From CAIWHR01 sp963830485 (GTDB lineage Bacteria; Pseudomonadota; Gammaproteobacteria; Burkholderiales; Casimicrobiaceae), in contig CAWHNE010000025.1 of NCBI GenBank assembly GCA_963830485.1, forward strand, positions 51,587-115,586: DNA of 64,000 bases. Direction: 5' to 3'. Under the pieces are notes generated by a model. The model made no database searches. It was not told the origin of the DNA and saw only the letters and a program-made list of their open reading frames with translations. Made by a program: the position numbers and the translations under genes. Numbering within the stretch: the first letter of the stretch is position 1; each line of letters starts with the position of its first letter. Shown one piece after another: positions 1 through 9,467 of the stretch.

Positions 1-87
1 CGGACGATTTCCGAGCAGATCGCGAATCGGCTCGAGCCCTGCGCGTCGCGATGCGACGGGCCACAGGCGCGCGTCTCCCCGCACTAA
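1..87 (+). CDS. possible 3' tail of a gene cut by the left edge
   Basis: Frame 1 is open from the first base to a TAA at 85-87, giving 28 codons that contain a short TISEQIANRLEP stretch. It would be the end of a gene lying upstream of soxY. An open run this short in GC-rich DNA can arise by chance and I recognise no family, so this is only a possibility. Confidence 0.2.
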   Translation, partial: RTISEQIANRLEPCASRCDGPQARVSPH

Positions 88-190
88 GCTCTCGCCGCCC
101 GCCGCGCGGGGGCGAGGTATGATGGAAGGCGGCAAGGGTCGGCGGCAGGCACGGCCGCCGGACCCGCCGGGATTTCGGAGGATGCGGACG

Positions 191-664
191 ATGGGAACCA
201 CACGCAGGGAAGCGCTCAAGACGGGCGGCGGCGCCACGCTGCTCGCGCTGCTCGCGGCCGCGGGCTGGCTCGCGCCCGGCGGCGTGCGGGCGCAGGCGTG
301 GAACAAGACCGCGTTCGACGCGAAGACGCTGGACGAGACGATGAAGGCGCTGGGCGGCGGGCCGCCGGCGCAGAGCAAGGAGATCGCGTTCGTGTCGACG
401 CCCGACATCGCCGAGAATGGCGCCGTGGTTCCGATCGGCATCTCGAGCGCGATTCCGAAGACCGAGTCGATCGCGATCCTGGTCGAGAAGAACCCCAACA
501 TGCTGGCGGCGAGCTTCGACATCCCGCCCGGTACGGATGCATCAATCTCGACCCGCGTCAAGATGGCGCAGACCTCGAACGTGCATGCGCTCGTCAAGGC
601 CGATGGCAAGTACTACGTCGCGACGAAAGAGATCAAGGTTACGCTCGGCGGCTGCGGCGGATAG
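191..664 (+). CDS. soxY: SoxY, thiosulfate-carrier subunit
   Basis: SoxY carries the sulfur substrate covalently on a C-terminal cysteine during periplasmic thiosulfate oxidation and works as a heterodimer with SoxZ. The protein (about 157 aa) begins with a twin-arginine signal (RR at residues 5-6, then a hydrophobic stretch ending near VRAQA) and ends in the diagnostic swinging arm GGCGG, with Cys at about residue 155. I chose the ATG at 191 because GGAGG at 177-181 sits nine bases before it; the ATG at 182 abuts that site. It is the first gene of a tight soxYZAXB run, twelve bases before soxZ. Family and role are secure. Confidence 0.95.
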   Translation: MGTTRREALKTGGGATLLALLAAAGWLAPGGVRAQAWNKTAFDAKTLDETMKALGGGPPAQSKEIAFVSTPDIAENGAVVPIGISSAIPKTESIAILVEKNPNMLAASFDIPPGTDASISTRVKMAQTSNVHALVKADGKYYVATKEIKVTLGGCGG

Positions 665-676
665 GGAGAGGACGTC

Positions 677-988
677 ATGGCAGATCCGATGAAGATCCGC
701 GCGACGAGCGTGGGCGACTCGACCGAAGTCAAGGTCCTCATGAATCACGAGATGGAGACGGGCCAGCGCAAGGACGCGCAGGGCAAGACCGTGCCGGCGT
801 GGTTCATCCAGACGGTGACCGCGACGCACAATGGCAAGACCGTGCTCGCGGCGCAGTGGGGGCCGGCGATCGCCAAGAACCCCTTTCTCTCGTTCAAGTT
901 CAAAGGCGGCGCGAAAGGCGACAAGGTCCAGATCACCTGGACCGACACGAAGGGCGACAAGCGGACGGACGAGGCCGTGATTGCCTGA
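677..988 (+). CDS. soxZ: SoxZ, partner of SoxY
   Basis: A 103-aa protein with the Ig-like SoxZ fold signature: an early MKIRAT strand, the VLMNHEMETG turn, a central AWFIQ and a late NPFLSFKF stretch. It has no signal peptide of its own, as expected, because SoxZ is exported together with SoxY. It stabilises SoxY and helps present the substrate-loaded arm to SoxXA, SoxB and, where present, SoxCD. A GGGAGAGG ribosome-binding site lies just after the soxY stop. The length matches the family. Confidence 0.95.
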   Translation: MADPMKIRATSVGDSTEVKVLMNHEMETGQRKDAQGKTVPAWFIQTVTATHNGKTVLAAQWGPAIAKNPFLSFKFKGGAKGDKVQITWTDTKGDKRTDEAVIA

Positions 989-1078
989 CGTCGGCGAAGC
1001 TCGACGACGAAGGCGCGCCAGACGCGCCACAGTGGAGAGTCGCCCCGGGTACCGGTGGTGCGCGCTGGAGGAGATTCG

Positions 1079-1894
1079 ATGAACGCCTTGCGAGCGCGCA
1101 CAGCGCGCGGTGTTGCCGCCCTCTGCATGCTCGTCACCGCTGCCGCCCTGGGCCAGGGCAGCGCCGTCGACGAGATCGCGAAATACCGCGCTGCGCTGCA
1201 GGACGGCAATCCGGCCGAGCTGTGGGAAGCGCGCGGCGAGGTGCTGTGGAAGCAGGCGCGCGGCCCCAGGAACGCCTCGCTCGAACGCTGCGACCTCGGC
1301 CTGGGACCCGGCGTCGTCAAGGGCGCGTACGCGCAACTGCCGCGCTATTTCGCCGACGCCGATCGCGTGCAGGACCTCGAGACCCGCCTCGTGTATTGCA
1401 TGGTGTCGCTGCAGGGCTTCGCCGAAGCCGACGCGAAGAAGGGACCGTTCGGCGGTCCCGATCGGAAGTCGGACATGGAAGCGCTCGTCGCCTTCGTCAC
1501 CTCCGAATCGCGCGGCGTGAAGATGAGCGTGCCGCAGTCGCATCCGAAGGAGCGCGAGGCGTATGCGCTCGGCGAGAAGATCTTCTATTTCCGCGGCGGC
1601 ACGCATGACTTCGCGTGCGCGACCTGCCACGCCGAGGACGGCAAGCGAATCCGGCTGCAGGACCTGCCCAACCTCACGACGCCGCAGGGCGCGCAGAAGG
1701 CCTACACGACGTGGCCCGCTTACCGCGTGTCGCAGGGGGAATTGCGCTCGTTCCAGTGGCGGTTGAACGACTGCTTCCGGCAGCAGCGCTTCCCGGAGCT
1801 CGTGTTCACGTCGGACGCGTCGATCGCGCTCACGGCGTTCCTCGCACGCAACGCGAACGGCGCCGCGTTCGATGCGCCCGCGATCAAGCGCTAG
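1079..1894 (+). CDS. soxA: SoxA, c-type cytochrome of SoxXA (mono-heme form)
   Basis: With SoxX, SoxA joins thiosulfate oxidatively to the SoxY cysteine in the periplasm. The 271-aa product has an N-terminal signal peptide, one haem-binding CATCH at residues 180-184, and a Cys at about 232 (NDCFRQQRF) in the position of the cysteine-persulfide haem ligand. The N-terminal half has no CXXCH. It has isolated cysteines at about 71 and 107, which in single-haem SoxA proteins form a disulfide where other SoxA proteins bind a second haem. Start at 1079 is set by GGAGGAG about eight bases upstream; an earlier in-frame GTG at 1055 lacks such a site. Confidence 0.93.
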   Translation: MNALRARTARGVAALCMLVTAAALGQGSAVDEIAKYRAALQDGNPAELWEARGEVLWKQARGPRNASLERCDLGLGPGVVKGAYAQLPRYFADADRVQDLETRLVYCMVSLQGFAEADAKKGPFGGPDRKSDMEALVAFVTSESRGVKMSVPQSHPKEREAYALGEKIFYFRGGTHDFACATCHAEDGKRIRLQDLPNLTTPQGAQKAYTTWPAYRVSQGELRSFQWRLNDCFRQQRFPELVFTSDASIALTAFLARNANGAAFDAPAIKR

Positions 1895-1902
1895 GGGGCC
1901 CC

Positions 1903-2535
1903 ATGCCGCGCTCGAACATGCTTCGCGCCCTCGTTGCCGCACTCGCAGCACCCGCGTTCTTCCTCGGGTGTGCGACCGCGCCTTCCGACGCCGAGGTCGC
2001 CGCGAAGGCGGCCGCGACGCTCAAGACGTCGTTCCGCGAACAGGGGCAGGCAAAGCTCGATCGCCTCGACCAGGACGACACGCAGAAGACGTGCAGCGCC
2101 TACACCGGGAAGGCGGTTCCCAAAGACGTCGCCGAGCGCATCGAGAAGGCCAACCTTGCAACGATCCGCTGGCCGGCCGACGGCAAGTACGTCGGCGACT
2201 GGAAGAACGGCGAGAAGATCGCGCAGGAGGGGCGGGGCATGCAGTACTCGGACGACCCCAAGGGACCGGTCGGTGCCAACTGCTACGCGTGCCACCAGCT
2301 CGCCCCAGGCGAGCTTTCGTTCGGGACGATCGGGCCTTCGCTCTACCAGTTCGGCAAGCTGCGCGGCTACACCGACGAGACCCGGAAGTACACGTACGGC
2401 AAGATCTGGAACGCCGATGCCTACAGCGCCTGCACGAACATGCCGCGCTTCGGGCACCGGGGCATCCTCACCGAGGCTCAGGTGAAGGACGTGGTCGCGC
2501 TGCTCGTCGATCCCGAGTCGCCCGTCAACAAGTAG
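1903..2535 (+). CDS. soxX: SoxX, c-type cytochrome of SoxXA
   Basis: The 210-aa product has one haem motif CYACH at residues 127-131 and a distal NMPRFG methionine near 180, the expected His/Met ligation for SoxX. It is longer than the classic small SoxX, with about 70 residues between signal and haem domain containing KTCSAYTG. The N-terminus ends in FFLGC (Cys 23), which could be a lipobox and so anchor the SoxXA complex in a membrane. The residues before that Cys are not perfectly canonical, so lipidation is inference. The ATG at 1903 follows the soxA stop by eight bases. Confidence 0.92.
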   Translation: MPRSNMLRALVAALAAPAFFLGCATAPSDAEVAAKAAATLKTSFREQGQAKLDRLDQDDTQKTCSAYTGKAVPKDVAERIEKANLATIRWPADGKYVGDWKNGEKIAQEGRGMQYSDDPKGPVGANCYACHQLAPGELSFGTIGPSLYQFGKLRGYTDETRKYTYGKIWNADAYSACTNMPRFGHRGILTEAQVKDVVALLVDPESPVNK

Positions 2536-2693
2536 TCGTGAGCGCGGCGGGCGAAGCCAAGGCGCGAAGCGCGCGTCGCCGCGCGAGCGACCCGGCCGAC
2601 CTCACGGTCTCTGCCACGTCGGCGGCATTGCGGAGGCCGGAGCGGATGTCCAAGTGCGGCCCGCCGCAGGACGGGCCGCGATTGGAAACAGCG

Positions 2694-2733
2694 CCGTCAT
2701 CCCCGCGCAGGCGGGGATCCAGCGACTTTCGCG
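2694..2733. repeat. short intergenic palindromic repeat before soxB
   Basis: The soxX-soxB gap contains a perfect six-base inverted repeat, CCCCGC / GCGGGG with a four-base loop, at 2701-2716. It sits in a CGTCATCCCCGC...GGGGATCCAG context familiar from small dispersed repeats in many proteobacterial genomes. A related degenerate hairpin lies at 39571-39595. It is 17 bases from the soxB start, so it may affect messenger stability or read-through between soxX and soxB. Confidence 0.6.
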
Positions 2734-2749
2734 AGGATCCACGGTCATC

Positions 2750-4474
2750 ATGAACCGCCGCGAGTTCCTGCATGCGGTCGCGGCCGCCGCCGCGGCGGGG
2801 CTCCCGGTCGACGCGTCCGCCGCGCTCGATCTCTCCGCGGGGGCCGGCTTCTACGACGGCGTCGAGCGCTTCGGCAACGTGAGCCTGCTCCACTTCACCG
2901 ATTGCCACGCGCAGCTCCTGCCGATCCGCTTCCGCGAGCCGAACGTCAACCTCGGCCTCGGCGACGCACGCGGACGGCCGCCGCACCTGGTCGGCGAAGC
3001 GCTGCTCAAGCACTTCGGCATCGCATCCGGCACGCGCGAAGCGCACGCCTTCACCTACCTCGACTTCGTGCGCGCGGCGGACGCGTACGGGACGATGGGC
3101 GGATTCGCTCACCTCGCGACGCTGGTCGCGAAACTCAAGGCGTCGCGCCCCGGTGCGCTCCTGCTCGACGGCGGCGACACGTGGCAGGGCTCCGGCACGG
3201 CGCTGTGGACGAAGGGCCAGGACATGATCGATGCACAGAAGCTTCTGGGCGTCGACGTGATGACCGGCCACTGGGAATTCACGCTCGGCGCCGATCGCGT
3301 CAAGGCGGTCGTCGAAGGCGACTTCGCCGGCAGGATCGACTTCGTCGCGCAGAACGTGAAGACCGCCGACTTCGGCGACCCCGTGTTCCCCACGCACGTG
3401 ATCCGGACGATCAATGGCGTGCCCGTCGCGATCATCGGCCAGGCCTTTCCGTACACGCCGATCGCGAACCCGCGCTACTTCGTCGCCGAGTGGACATTCG
3501 GCATTCAGGACGACAATCTGCAGAAGGTCGTCGATGAGGTCCGCGGCAAGGGTGCGCAGGTCGTCGTGCTCCTGTCGCACAACGGTATGGATGTCGACCT
3601 GAAGCTCGCTTCCCGCGTGTCCGGCATCGACGCGATCCTGGGCGGGCACACGCACGACGGCGTCCCGCAGCCGACGGTCGTCGCCAACGCGCGCGGCAAG
3701 ACGCTCGTCACCAACGCCGGCAGCAACGGCAAGTTCCTCGCTGTGCTCGACCTCGACGTCAAGTCAGGCCGCATCGAGGACTTTCGCTATCGGCTGCTGC
3801 CCGTATTCTCGGCGCTGCTCCCGGCGGACCCGGGCATGAGTGCCCTGATCGAGAAGGTCCGCGCGCCGTATGCCGCGAAACTCGGCGAGAAGCTCGCGGT
3901 CACCGAAGGCCTCCTCTACCGTCGCGGCAATTTCAACGGGACCGCCGACCAGCTGATCCTCGAAGGCCTGATGGCGGAGAAGAACGCCGAGATCGCGTTC
4001 TCGCCGGGCTTCCGCTGGGGAACGACGCTCCTGCCCGGCCAGGCGATCACCTTCGAGCACCTGATGGACCAGACGGCGATCACCTATCCCTACGTCACCG
4101 TGAGCGAGCTCACCGGCGAAACGATCAAGACGATTCTCGAGGACGTCGCCGACAATCTCTTCAATCCGGATCCGTACTACCAGCAGGGCGGCGACATGGT
4201 GCGCGTCGGCGGTCTCCGCTACGCGATCGATCCGGCGGCGAAGATGGGGAGACGCATCACGGCGATGACGCTGCGCGACCGGCCGCTCGATCCGACGAAG
4301 AAGTACAAGGTCGCCGGGTGGGCGCCCGTGTCCGAGGAGGCGAAAGCCGCGGGCGGTGAGCCCGTCTGGGACGTGATGGCGCGTTACCTCCGCGCGAAGA
4401 AGACCGTGCCGCCGCTCGCGCTCAACCTGCCGAAGGTCGAGGGCGTCGCCGGCAATCCGGGACTCTCCGCGTAG
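2750..4474 (+). CDS. soxB: SoxB, thiosulfohydrolase
   Basis: SoxB hydrolyses the terminal sulfone from sulfur-bound SoxY, releasing sulfate; it is a two-metal (Mn) enzyme of the 5'-nucleotidase superfamily. Visible motifs are DCHAQ at 51-55, GGDTWQGS from 141, GHWEFT (the SoxB version of GNHE), SHNGMDVD, and GGHTHDG at 298-304. The start has a Tat-type NRREFL signal. The product is 574 aa, normal for SoxB. It is separated from soxX by about 210 bases that hold a palindromic repeat. No soxCD follows, so any sulfane dehydrogenase lies outside the window or is absent. Confidence 0.95.
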   Translation: MNRREFLHAVAAAAAAGLPVDASAALDLSAGAGFYDGVERFGNVSLLHFTDCHAQLLPIRFREPNVNLGLGDARGRPPHLVGEALLKHFGIASGTREAHAFTYLDFVRAADAYGTMGGFAHLATLVAKLKASRPGALLLDGGDTWQGSGTALWTKGQDMIDAQKLLGVDVMTGHWEFTLGADRVKAVVEGDFAGRIDFVAQNVKTADFGDPVFPTHVIRTINGVPVAIIGQAFPYTPIANPRYFVAEWTFGIQDDNLQKVVDEVRGKGAQVVVLLSHNGMDVDLKLASRVSGIDAILGGHTHDGVPQPTVVANARGKTLVTNAGSNGKFLAVLDLDVKSGRIEDFRYRLLPVFSALLPADPGMSALIEKVRAPYAAKLGEKLAVTEGLLYRRGNFNGTADQLILEGLMAEKNAEIAFSPGFRWGTTLLPGQAITFEHLMDQTAITYPYVTVSELTGETIKTILEDVADNLFNPDPYYQQGGDMVRVGGLRYAIDPAAKMGRRITAMTLRDRPLDPTKKYKVAGWAPVSEEAKAAGGEPVWDVMARYLRAKKTVPPLALNLPKVEGVAGNPGLSA

Positions 4475-4486
4475 TCCCGCGCCGCG

Positions 4487-5290
4487 TCAGCTCGCGTGGC
4501 CCGCGCCGTTGGACTGCGCGCGGAGGTGCGCGGTGATCGCCTGGAGCGTCGCGACGGGGAACGCCCGCGCCACCTCGTCCTTCGTCGCCACCTTGATCGC
4601 GGCAAGAGGCCACGAGTCGGCTCCGACGCGGCCGGCCAGCACGTCGCGATGCTTGGCCGCGAACCTCTCGGCGCAGCGCGCCCAGTCCGCACCGAACCCC
4701 CCCGCCGACGCGTGGATCACGGCGATCTCCGCGCACGTGCCGACCCGAAATCCCGCGCGGTGCGCGCTGAACGTGAAGTCGATGTCGTACCCATGGAAGC
4801 CGTCGAAGGTCGCCTCGTCGAACGAAACCCGGCGCAGGACCTCCGACCTGACAGCGAAGAGCATTCCATCCAGCGCCTGGAGATCGGGCGTGACCGCGGC
4901 GTCGACGCCGTACACGTTGACCGTGTAGCCGTCCGGACCGGGACTGGCCATCCAGCCGTGAAGGTGCGGCGGCCCGGCCCTCGGCCAGTAGGCGTCCACG
5001 ACGCGCGACGTCCCGACCACGCCGATGACGTCGAGCGAAGCCATCGCGCGCCGCAACGCCGGCACCAAGTCCGCCGAGACGACTTCGACGTCATCGTGGC
5101 TGAAGACGACGAGCTCGCCGCTCGCGCGCCGGGCGGCCCAGTTGTAGGCGGAGGCGAGCGAGGCGGCATCGTGGATGCCGATGATCTCGTAATCGGCCGG
5201 CGCGAGCAGCTGCCGGTACAAAGCCGTGCACCGCGCATACTTCGCCGCGTCGATCGAGCAGATGACCAATGTGACGAACGGACGGGCCAT
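4487..5290 (-). CDS. family 2-like glycosyltransferase
   Basis: The 267-aa product has a GT-A nucleotide-sugar fold start (VTLVICSID), a metal-binding SHDDVEV at residues 64-70, and a later acceptor-side GYDIDFTFSAHRAG segment. This arrangement fits the StrF-like glycosyltransferase family (Glyco_tranf_2_5 type). Sugar and acceptor cannot be predicted. It has no signal peptide or membrane segments, so it is probably cytosolic. It lies tail-to-tail with soxB, with only 12 bases between the stops, and shortly after the end of tyrS on the same strand. Confidence 0.75.
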   Translation of the reverse strand: MARPFVTLVICSIDAAKYARCTALYRQLLAPADYEIIGIHDAASLASAYNWAARRASGELVVFSHDDVEVVSADLVPALRRAMASLDVIGVVGTSRVVDAYWPRAGPPHLHGWMASPGPDGYTVNVYGVDAAVTPDLQALDGMLFAVRSEVLRRVSFDEATFDGFHGYDIDFTFSAHRAGFRVGTCAEIAVIHASAGGFGADWARCAERFAAKHRDVLAGRVGADSWPLAAIKVATKDEVARAFPVATLQAITAHLRAQSNGAGHAS

Positions 5291-5321
5291 CCGGTGCGAA
5301 CGGTGCTGCGACCGGCGCGCG

Positions 5322-6525
5322 TCAGTTGACGCGGACGCGCGCGAATTTCCGCTTGCCGGCCTGCACGACGACGGTGCGGCCCGCGGCGATCGCGAGACCC
5401 TTGTCGGCGACGACGTCGCCGTCGACCTTGAGCCCGCGCTGGGCGATCAGCCGCAGCGCCTCCGACGTCGACTCGACGATCCCTGCCTGCTTCGCGAGCT
5501 GCGCGATCGGGAGGCCGGCTCCCGCCGTCTGCAGCGTCACCTCGCGGCATGTCCTCGGGCAGCGCGCCGCCGCGGAAGCGCGCCTCGAACTCGGCCAGCG
5601 CGTGGTCCGCCGCGTCCTTCGAGTGGAACCGCGCGACGATCTCCTGCGCGAGCTCGACCTTCGCGTCGCGCGGGTTGCGCCCGCCGTCGCACTCGCGCTT
5701 CAGCGCCGCGATGTCGGCGAGCGGCCGGAACGACAGCAGCTCGTAGTAGCGCCACATGAGCTCGTCGGAGATCGACATCAGCTTGCCGAACATCTCGTTC
5801 GCGGGCTCGGTGATGCCGACGTAGTTGTCGAGCGACTTCGACATCTTGTTGACGCCGTCCAGGCCCTCGAGCAGCGGCAAGGTCAGGATGCACTGCGGCT
5901 CCTGTCCGTAGTGGCGCTGCAGCTCGCGGCCGACCAGCAGGTTGAACTTCTGGTCGGTGCCGCCGAGCTCGACGTCGGCCTTCAGCGCGACCGAGTCGTA
6001 GCCCTGCGCGAGCGGATAGAGGAACTCGTGGATCGCGATCGGCTGGCCGCCCTGGTAGCGCTTCGCGAAGTCGTCGCGCTCGAGCATCCGCGCGACCGTG
6101 TACTTCGCCGCGAGCCGGATCATCCCGTCGGCGCCGAGCGGCGAGAGCCACTTCGAGTTGAACGCGACTTCCGTCTTCTCGCGGTCGAGGATCAGGAACA
6201 CCTGGTCGGTGTAGGTCTTCGCGTTCGCGGCGATCTCCTCGGCCGAGAGTGCCGGGCGCGTCACGTTGCGGCCGGTGGGGTCGCCGATCAGCCCGGTGAA
6301 GTCGCCGATCAGGAAGATGATGTGGTGGCCCAGGTCCTGCAGCTGCCGCAGCTTGTTGAACTGGACGGTGTGGCCCAGATGCAGGTCCGGCCGCGTCGGA
6401 TCGAAGCCTTCCTTGATTCGCAGCGGCTTGCCGCGCTTCAGCTTCGCGGCGAGCTCGCTCTCGACGATCAGCTCGTCGGCGCCGCGCTTGAATACGGCGA
6501 GATGGTGGTCGAGGTCGAAGGACAT
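5322..6525 (-). CDS. tyrS: tyrosyl-tRNA synthetase, split by one frameshift
   Basis: This class I synthetase charges tRNA-Tyr. The catalytic part begins MSFDLDHH and contains the HIGH-type HLGHT at about residue 49 and KMSKS near 231. The reading frame is lost after LPEDMPR at about 5553, and the C-terminal S4 RNA-binding domain (AQLAKQAGIVE through RTVVVQAGKRKF) continues in the next frame to 5322. Removing one C restores a normal LPEDMPEVTLQ junction and full length. tyrS is essential and no second copy is seen, so a sequencing indel is likelier than a pseudogene. It diverges from the peptidase gene at 6610. Confidence 0.9.
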
Positions 6526-6609
6526 GTCGGCGCGGGAGCCGCGGCCCGCTGGGGCAGCGGCGCGGGGCCTGCGGTAGAATCGCGGCTCCGACCGGAGGGC
6601 ACCCGGACC

Positions 6610-7952
6610 ATGGCCGCGCACAAAGCACGAATTCTAGCGCAAAGCGCCGGCAGGACCGTCGCATGGCACGCGCGCGCGATCGCGCCGCGCCAGTGGATCG
6701 CGCTCGCCGTGCTCGCGCTCTCCGGCGTCGCTGCGTTCGGCCTCGCGCCCGGAACCCGGCTGCCGGCGCCGCCCTCCGTGACCGTCGATCCGCGCGCTGC
6801 CCGCCCCGGCGCTCGCGCTGCTCGATGACGATGCCGCGAGCGGCTACTGGCACGAGGATCGAATCCGGCGCGGCGACACGATCGGCAGCGCGCTCGTGCG
6901 CCTGGGCGTCGACGATCCGCAGGCGCTCGCGTTCCTCACCCGGGACCCTGCCGCGCGGCCGCTCTACCAGCTGCGTCCGGGCAAGTCGCTGCGCGTCGCG
7001 ACCGATGGCGCGGGGACGCTGCTCGAGCTCCGGTTCGTCACGGCCGCCGGCGATCTCCTGACGATCGCGCGCGACGGCGACGTGCTGTCGGCGACGTCGT
7101 CGCCCGCGCCGGTCGACGTGCGCTGGAGCATGGCGGCGGGCGAGATCCGCTCGTCGCTCTTCGCCGCGGCCGACGCGGCAGGGTTGCCCGACGCGGTGAC
7201 GCTGCAGCTCGCCGACGTGTTCGGCGCCGAGATCGATTTCTACAAGGACCTGCAGCGCGGCGACCGCTTCGCCGTCGTCTACGAGACGCGCACGGTCGAC
7301 GGCGAGTCGATCGAGCCCCGGCCGCATTGTCGCCGCCCAGTTCGAGAGCCGCGGCAAGACGTTCCAGGCGTACCTGTTCCGCGACACCGACGGCAGCGAG
7401 GGCTACTACACGGCCGACGGCGCCGCGCTGCGCCGCGCGTTCCTGCGCTCGCCGATGGAGTTCTCGCGCGTGACCTCGGGTTTCTCCAACGCGCGCTTCC
7501 ACCCGATCCTGCAGACGTGGCGCGCGCATCGCGGCGTCGACTATGCGGCGCCGACCGGCACGCCGGTGCGCGCGACCGGGAACGGCACCGTCGCGTTCGC
7601 CGGCAAGCAGGGCGGCTACGGCAACGTCGTCGTGCTGCGGCACCAGGGCGCGTTCTCGACGCTCTACGCGCACCTGTCGCGCTTCGCGCCGCGGCTGCGC
7701 AACGGCGCGCGCGTGACGCAGGGCGAGGTGATCGGCTACGTCGGGCAGACGGGCTGGGCCACCGGTCCGCACCTGCACTACGAGTTCCGCGTCGCCGACG
7801 TGCAGCGCAATCCGCTGACCATCGCGCTGCCGGGCGGCGAGCCGCTGCCGCCGTCGCGCCGCGGCGCGTTCGCGGCGCGGATCGAGCCCGCCGTCGCGCA
7901 GCTCGCGCTCGCGCGCCGCTTCTCCGGCGCGACGTTCGCGGCGCTCGAGTAG
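6610..7952 (+). CDS. M23 (LytM-type) murein peptidase, two frameshifts
   Basis: Three consecutive open segments make one protein. The first is an N-terminal membrane or signal segment (WIALAVLALSGVAAFGL). The second is a middle region with OapA/LysM-like features (GDTIGSALVRLGV and a GDRFAVVYE strand). The third is a C-terminal peptidase domain with zinc-site motifs HRGVDYAAP and GPHLHYEF. The frame shifts by one near 6800 and again at the C4 run 7316-7319, where removing one C joins SIEP to GRIVAAQF. The product would be a MepM-like endopeptidase that trims cell-wall cross-links. It sits between tyrS and anmK, as in other betaproteobacteria, which fits wall turnover. Confidence 0.85.
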
Positions 7953-7975
7953 CGCGCCCCGCGCGGGCCCCACGC

Positions 7976-9089
7976 GTGACGTCCAAGGCACGCCGCGAGC
8001 TCTTCGCGGGCGTGATGTCCGGAACGAGCCTCGACGGCATCGATGCCGTGCTCGCCGACTTCGCGCCCGGCGCCGGCGCCGTGCGCGCCGCTCGCCGCCA
8101 CGCACATCGCGTTTCCCACCGAGCTGCGCCAGGAGCTCCTCGCGCTGCAGGCGGCGGAGCACGACGAGATCGTGCGCGCCGCGCGCGCCGCGAATGCGCT
8201 CGCCGATCTCTACGCGCATGCGCTGCGCAGCGTTTGCCTCGCGGCGGGCGTGCCGGCGCACGACGTCGTCGCCGCAGGCGTCCACGGCCAGACGATCCGG
8301 CATCGGCCCGACGAGGGGTGGACGCTGCAGCTCAACAATCCGGCCCGCGTGGCGGAACAGGCGTACATGACGGTGGTCGCCGACTTCCGCAGCCGCGACA
8401 TCGCCGCGGGCGGGCAGGGCGCGCCGCTCGTGCCGGCGTTCCATGCCGCGCTCTTCGGCGGCGGCGCGCATCGCGTCGTCGTGAATCTCGGCGGCATCGC
8501 GAACCTGACCGACCTTCCGGCCGAGGGCGGCGCGCGCGGCTTCGATACGGGACCCGGCAACGTGCTGCTCGACCTGTGGCACGCGCGGCATCGCGGCACG
8601 CCTTTCGACCGCGACGGCGCGTGGGCGCGAAGTGGCACTCTCGATGCAAGACTGCTTGCCGCGCTGCAGGCCGAGCCGTATTTCGCGCGGTCGCCGCCGA
8701 AGAGCACCGGACGCGATCTTTTCAATGCACACTGGCTCGACACTCGAGTCGCAGGCTCCCGGGCGGGACCGGCGGACGTCCAGGCGACTCTCGTCGCGCT
8801 GACGGCGGCGACGGTCGCCGATGCGGTTTCCGCTCACTGCGGCGACGCGGAGGAAGTGCTCGTCTGCGGGGGCGGAGCGCGCAACGCAGCGCTCATGAAC
8901 GCGTTGGCGCAGCGGCTCGTGCCACGGCCGGTGCTGGCGACGTCGGCGCGCGGCGTCCCGGTCGACCAGGTCGAGGCGCTCGCCTTCGCGTGGCTCGCCC
9001 GCGAGGCGCTCGCGAGCCGTCCCGGCAACCTCCCGGCCGTCACCGGCGCGCGGGGGCCGCGGGTGCTCGGCGCGATCTACCCGCGCTGA
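7976..9089 (+). CDS. anmK: anhydro-N-acetylmuramic acid kinase, one frameshift
   Basis: AnmK phosphorylates and opens 1,6-anhydroMurNAc released during peptidoglycan recycling. The N-terminal phosphate loop GVMSGTSLDGID is in one frame from a GTG at 7976. The rest, including GVHGQTIRHRP, NLGGIANLT, FDTGPGN and the late VCGGGARN, is in the next frame after a shift near 8080-8090. One extra base in the GC-rich stretch explains it. Total length of about 370 aa is normal for the family. It follows the M23 peptidase by 23 bases, a sensible pairing of wall hydrolysis and sugar recovery. Confidence 0.88.
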
Positions 9090-9094
9090 AGCCG

Positions 9095-9158
9095 GGGACA
9101 GACCACGTTTTCCCACAGCGGACAGATCGCCGACAATTGGGAAAACGTGGTCTGTCCC
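9095..9158. repeat. REP-like 21-bp perfect inverted repeat
   Basis: Two 21-base arms, 9095-9115 and 9138-9158, are exact reverse complements (GGGACAGACCACG...), with a 22-base loop. They begin six bases after the anmK stop. The same GGGGACAG-CCAC theme appears in a shorter hairpin at 11325-11363. From memory, this sequence type resembles REP elements mobilised by RAYT transposases; no such transposase is in the window. It could also end anmK transcription. Confidence 0.85.
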
Positions 9159-9195
9159 ACCGACGATTGACCGGGCCGACCGGTCGCACAATACT

Positions 9196-9462
9196 CGAAG
9201 CTATCTCATCATCAGCCGCGGGATGCGTTGCGGTCAGCAAGCCCGGCGGCAAGGCGCGAGGAGGCAGTGTAGTAGTGCCTACACAACGACGAGCAACGCG
9301 GCAGCTGGGCTTGCTGGCCGCAACCCGAAGGGACGGAGTCCCCGGGGCCGCATTTCGGCGTTGTTCGTCGCTTGTTTGGGCCGGCCAAACGGCGCTCCTC
9401 GCGCCTTGAACTGCGGCCCCGGGAATTCCGTCGCACCCCTGGATGATGATGAGATAGGTTCG
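9196..9462. repeat. structured MITE-like element A
   Basis: A 267-bp non-coding element bounded by 19-base inverted ends (9196-9214 and 9444-9462, 18 of 19 paired, 14 of them contiguous). Inside are nested inverted repeats: 9250-9263 with 9395-9408 (14/14), 9287-9299 with 9358-9370 (12/13), local hairpins at 9267-9284 and 9374-9390, and a pairing that crosses these, 9334-9351 with 9413-9430 (16/18). Stop codons interrupt most frames and no family is recognisable. It abuts the cyclase gene start at 9468, so it forms or replaces that gene's 5' region. Element B at 33850 has a similar plan. Confidence 0.75.
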
Positions 9463-9467
9463 AATCC

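Noticed and set aside
542..1951. A 469-codon minus-strand frame across the sox genes
   Set aside because: Antisense to soxY, soxZ and soxA, all with diagnostic motifs; no recognisable domain of its own.
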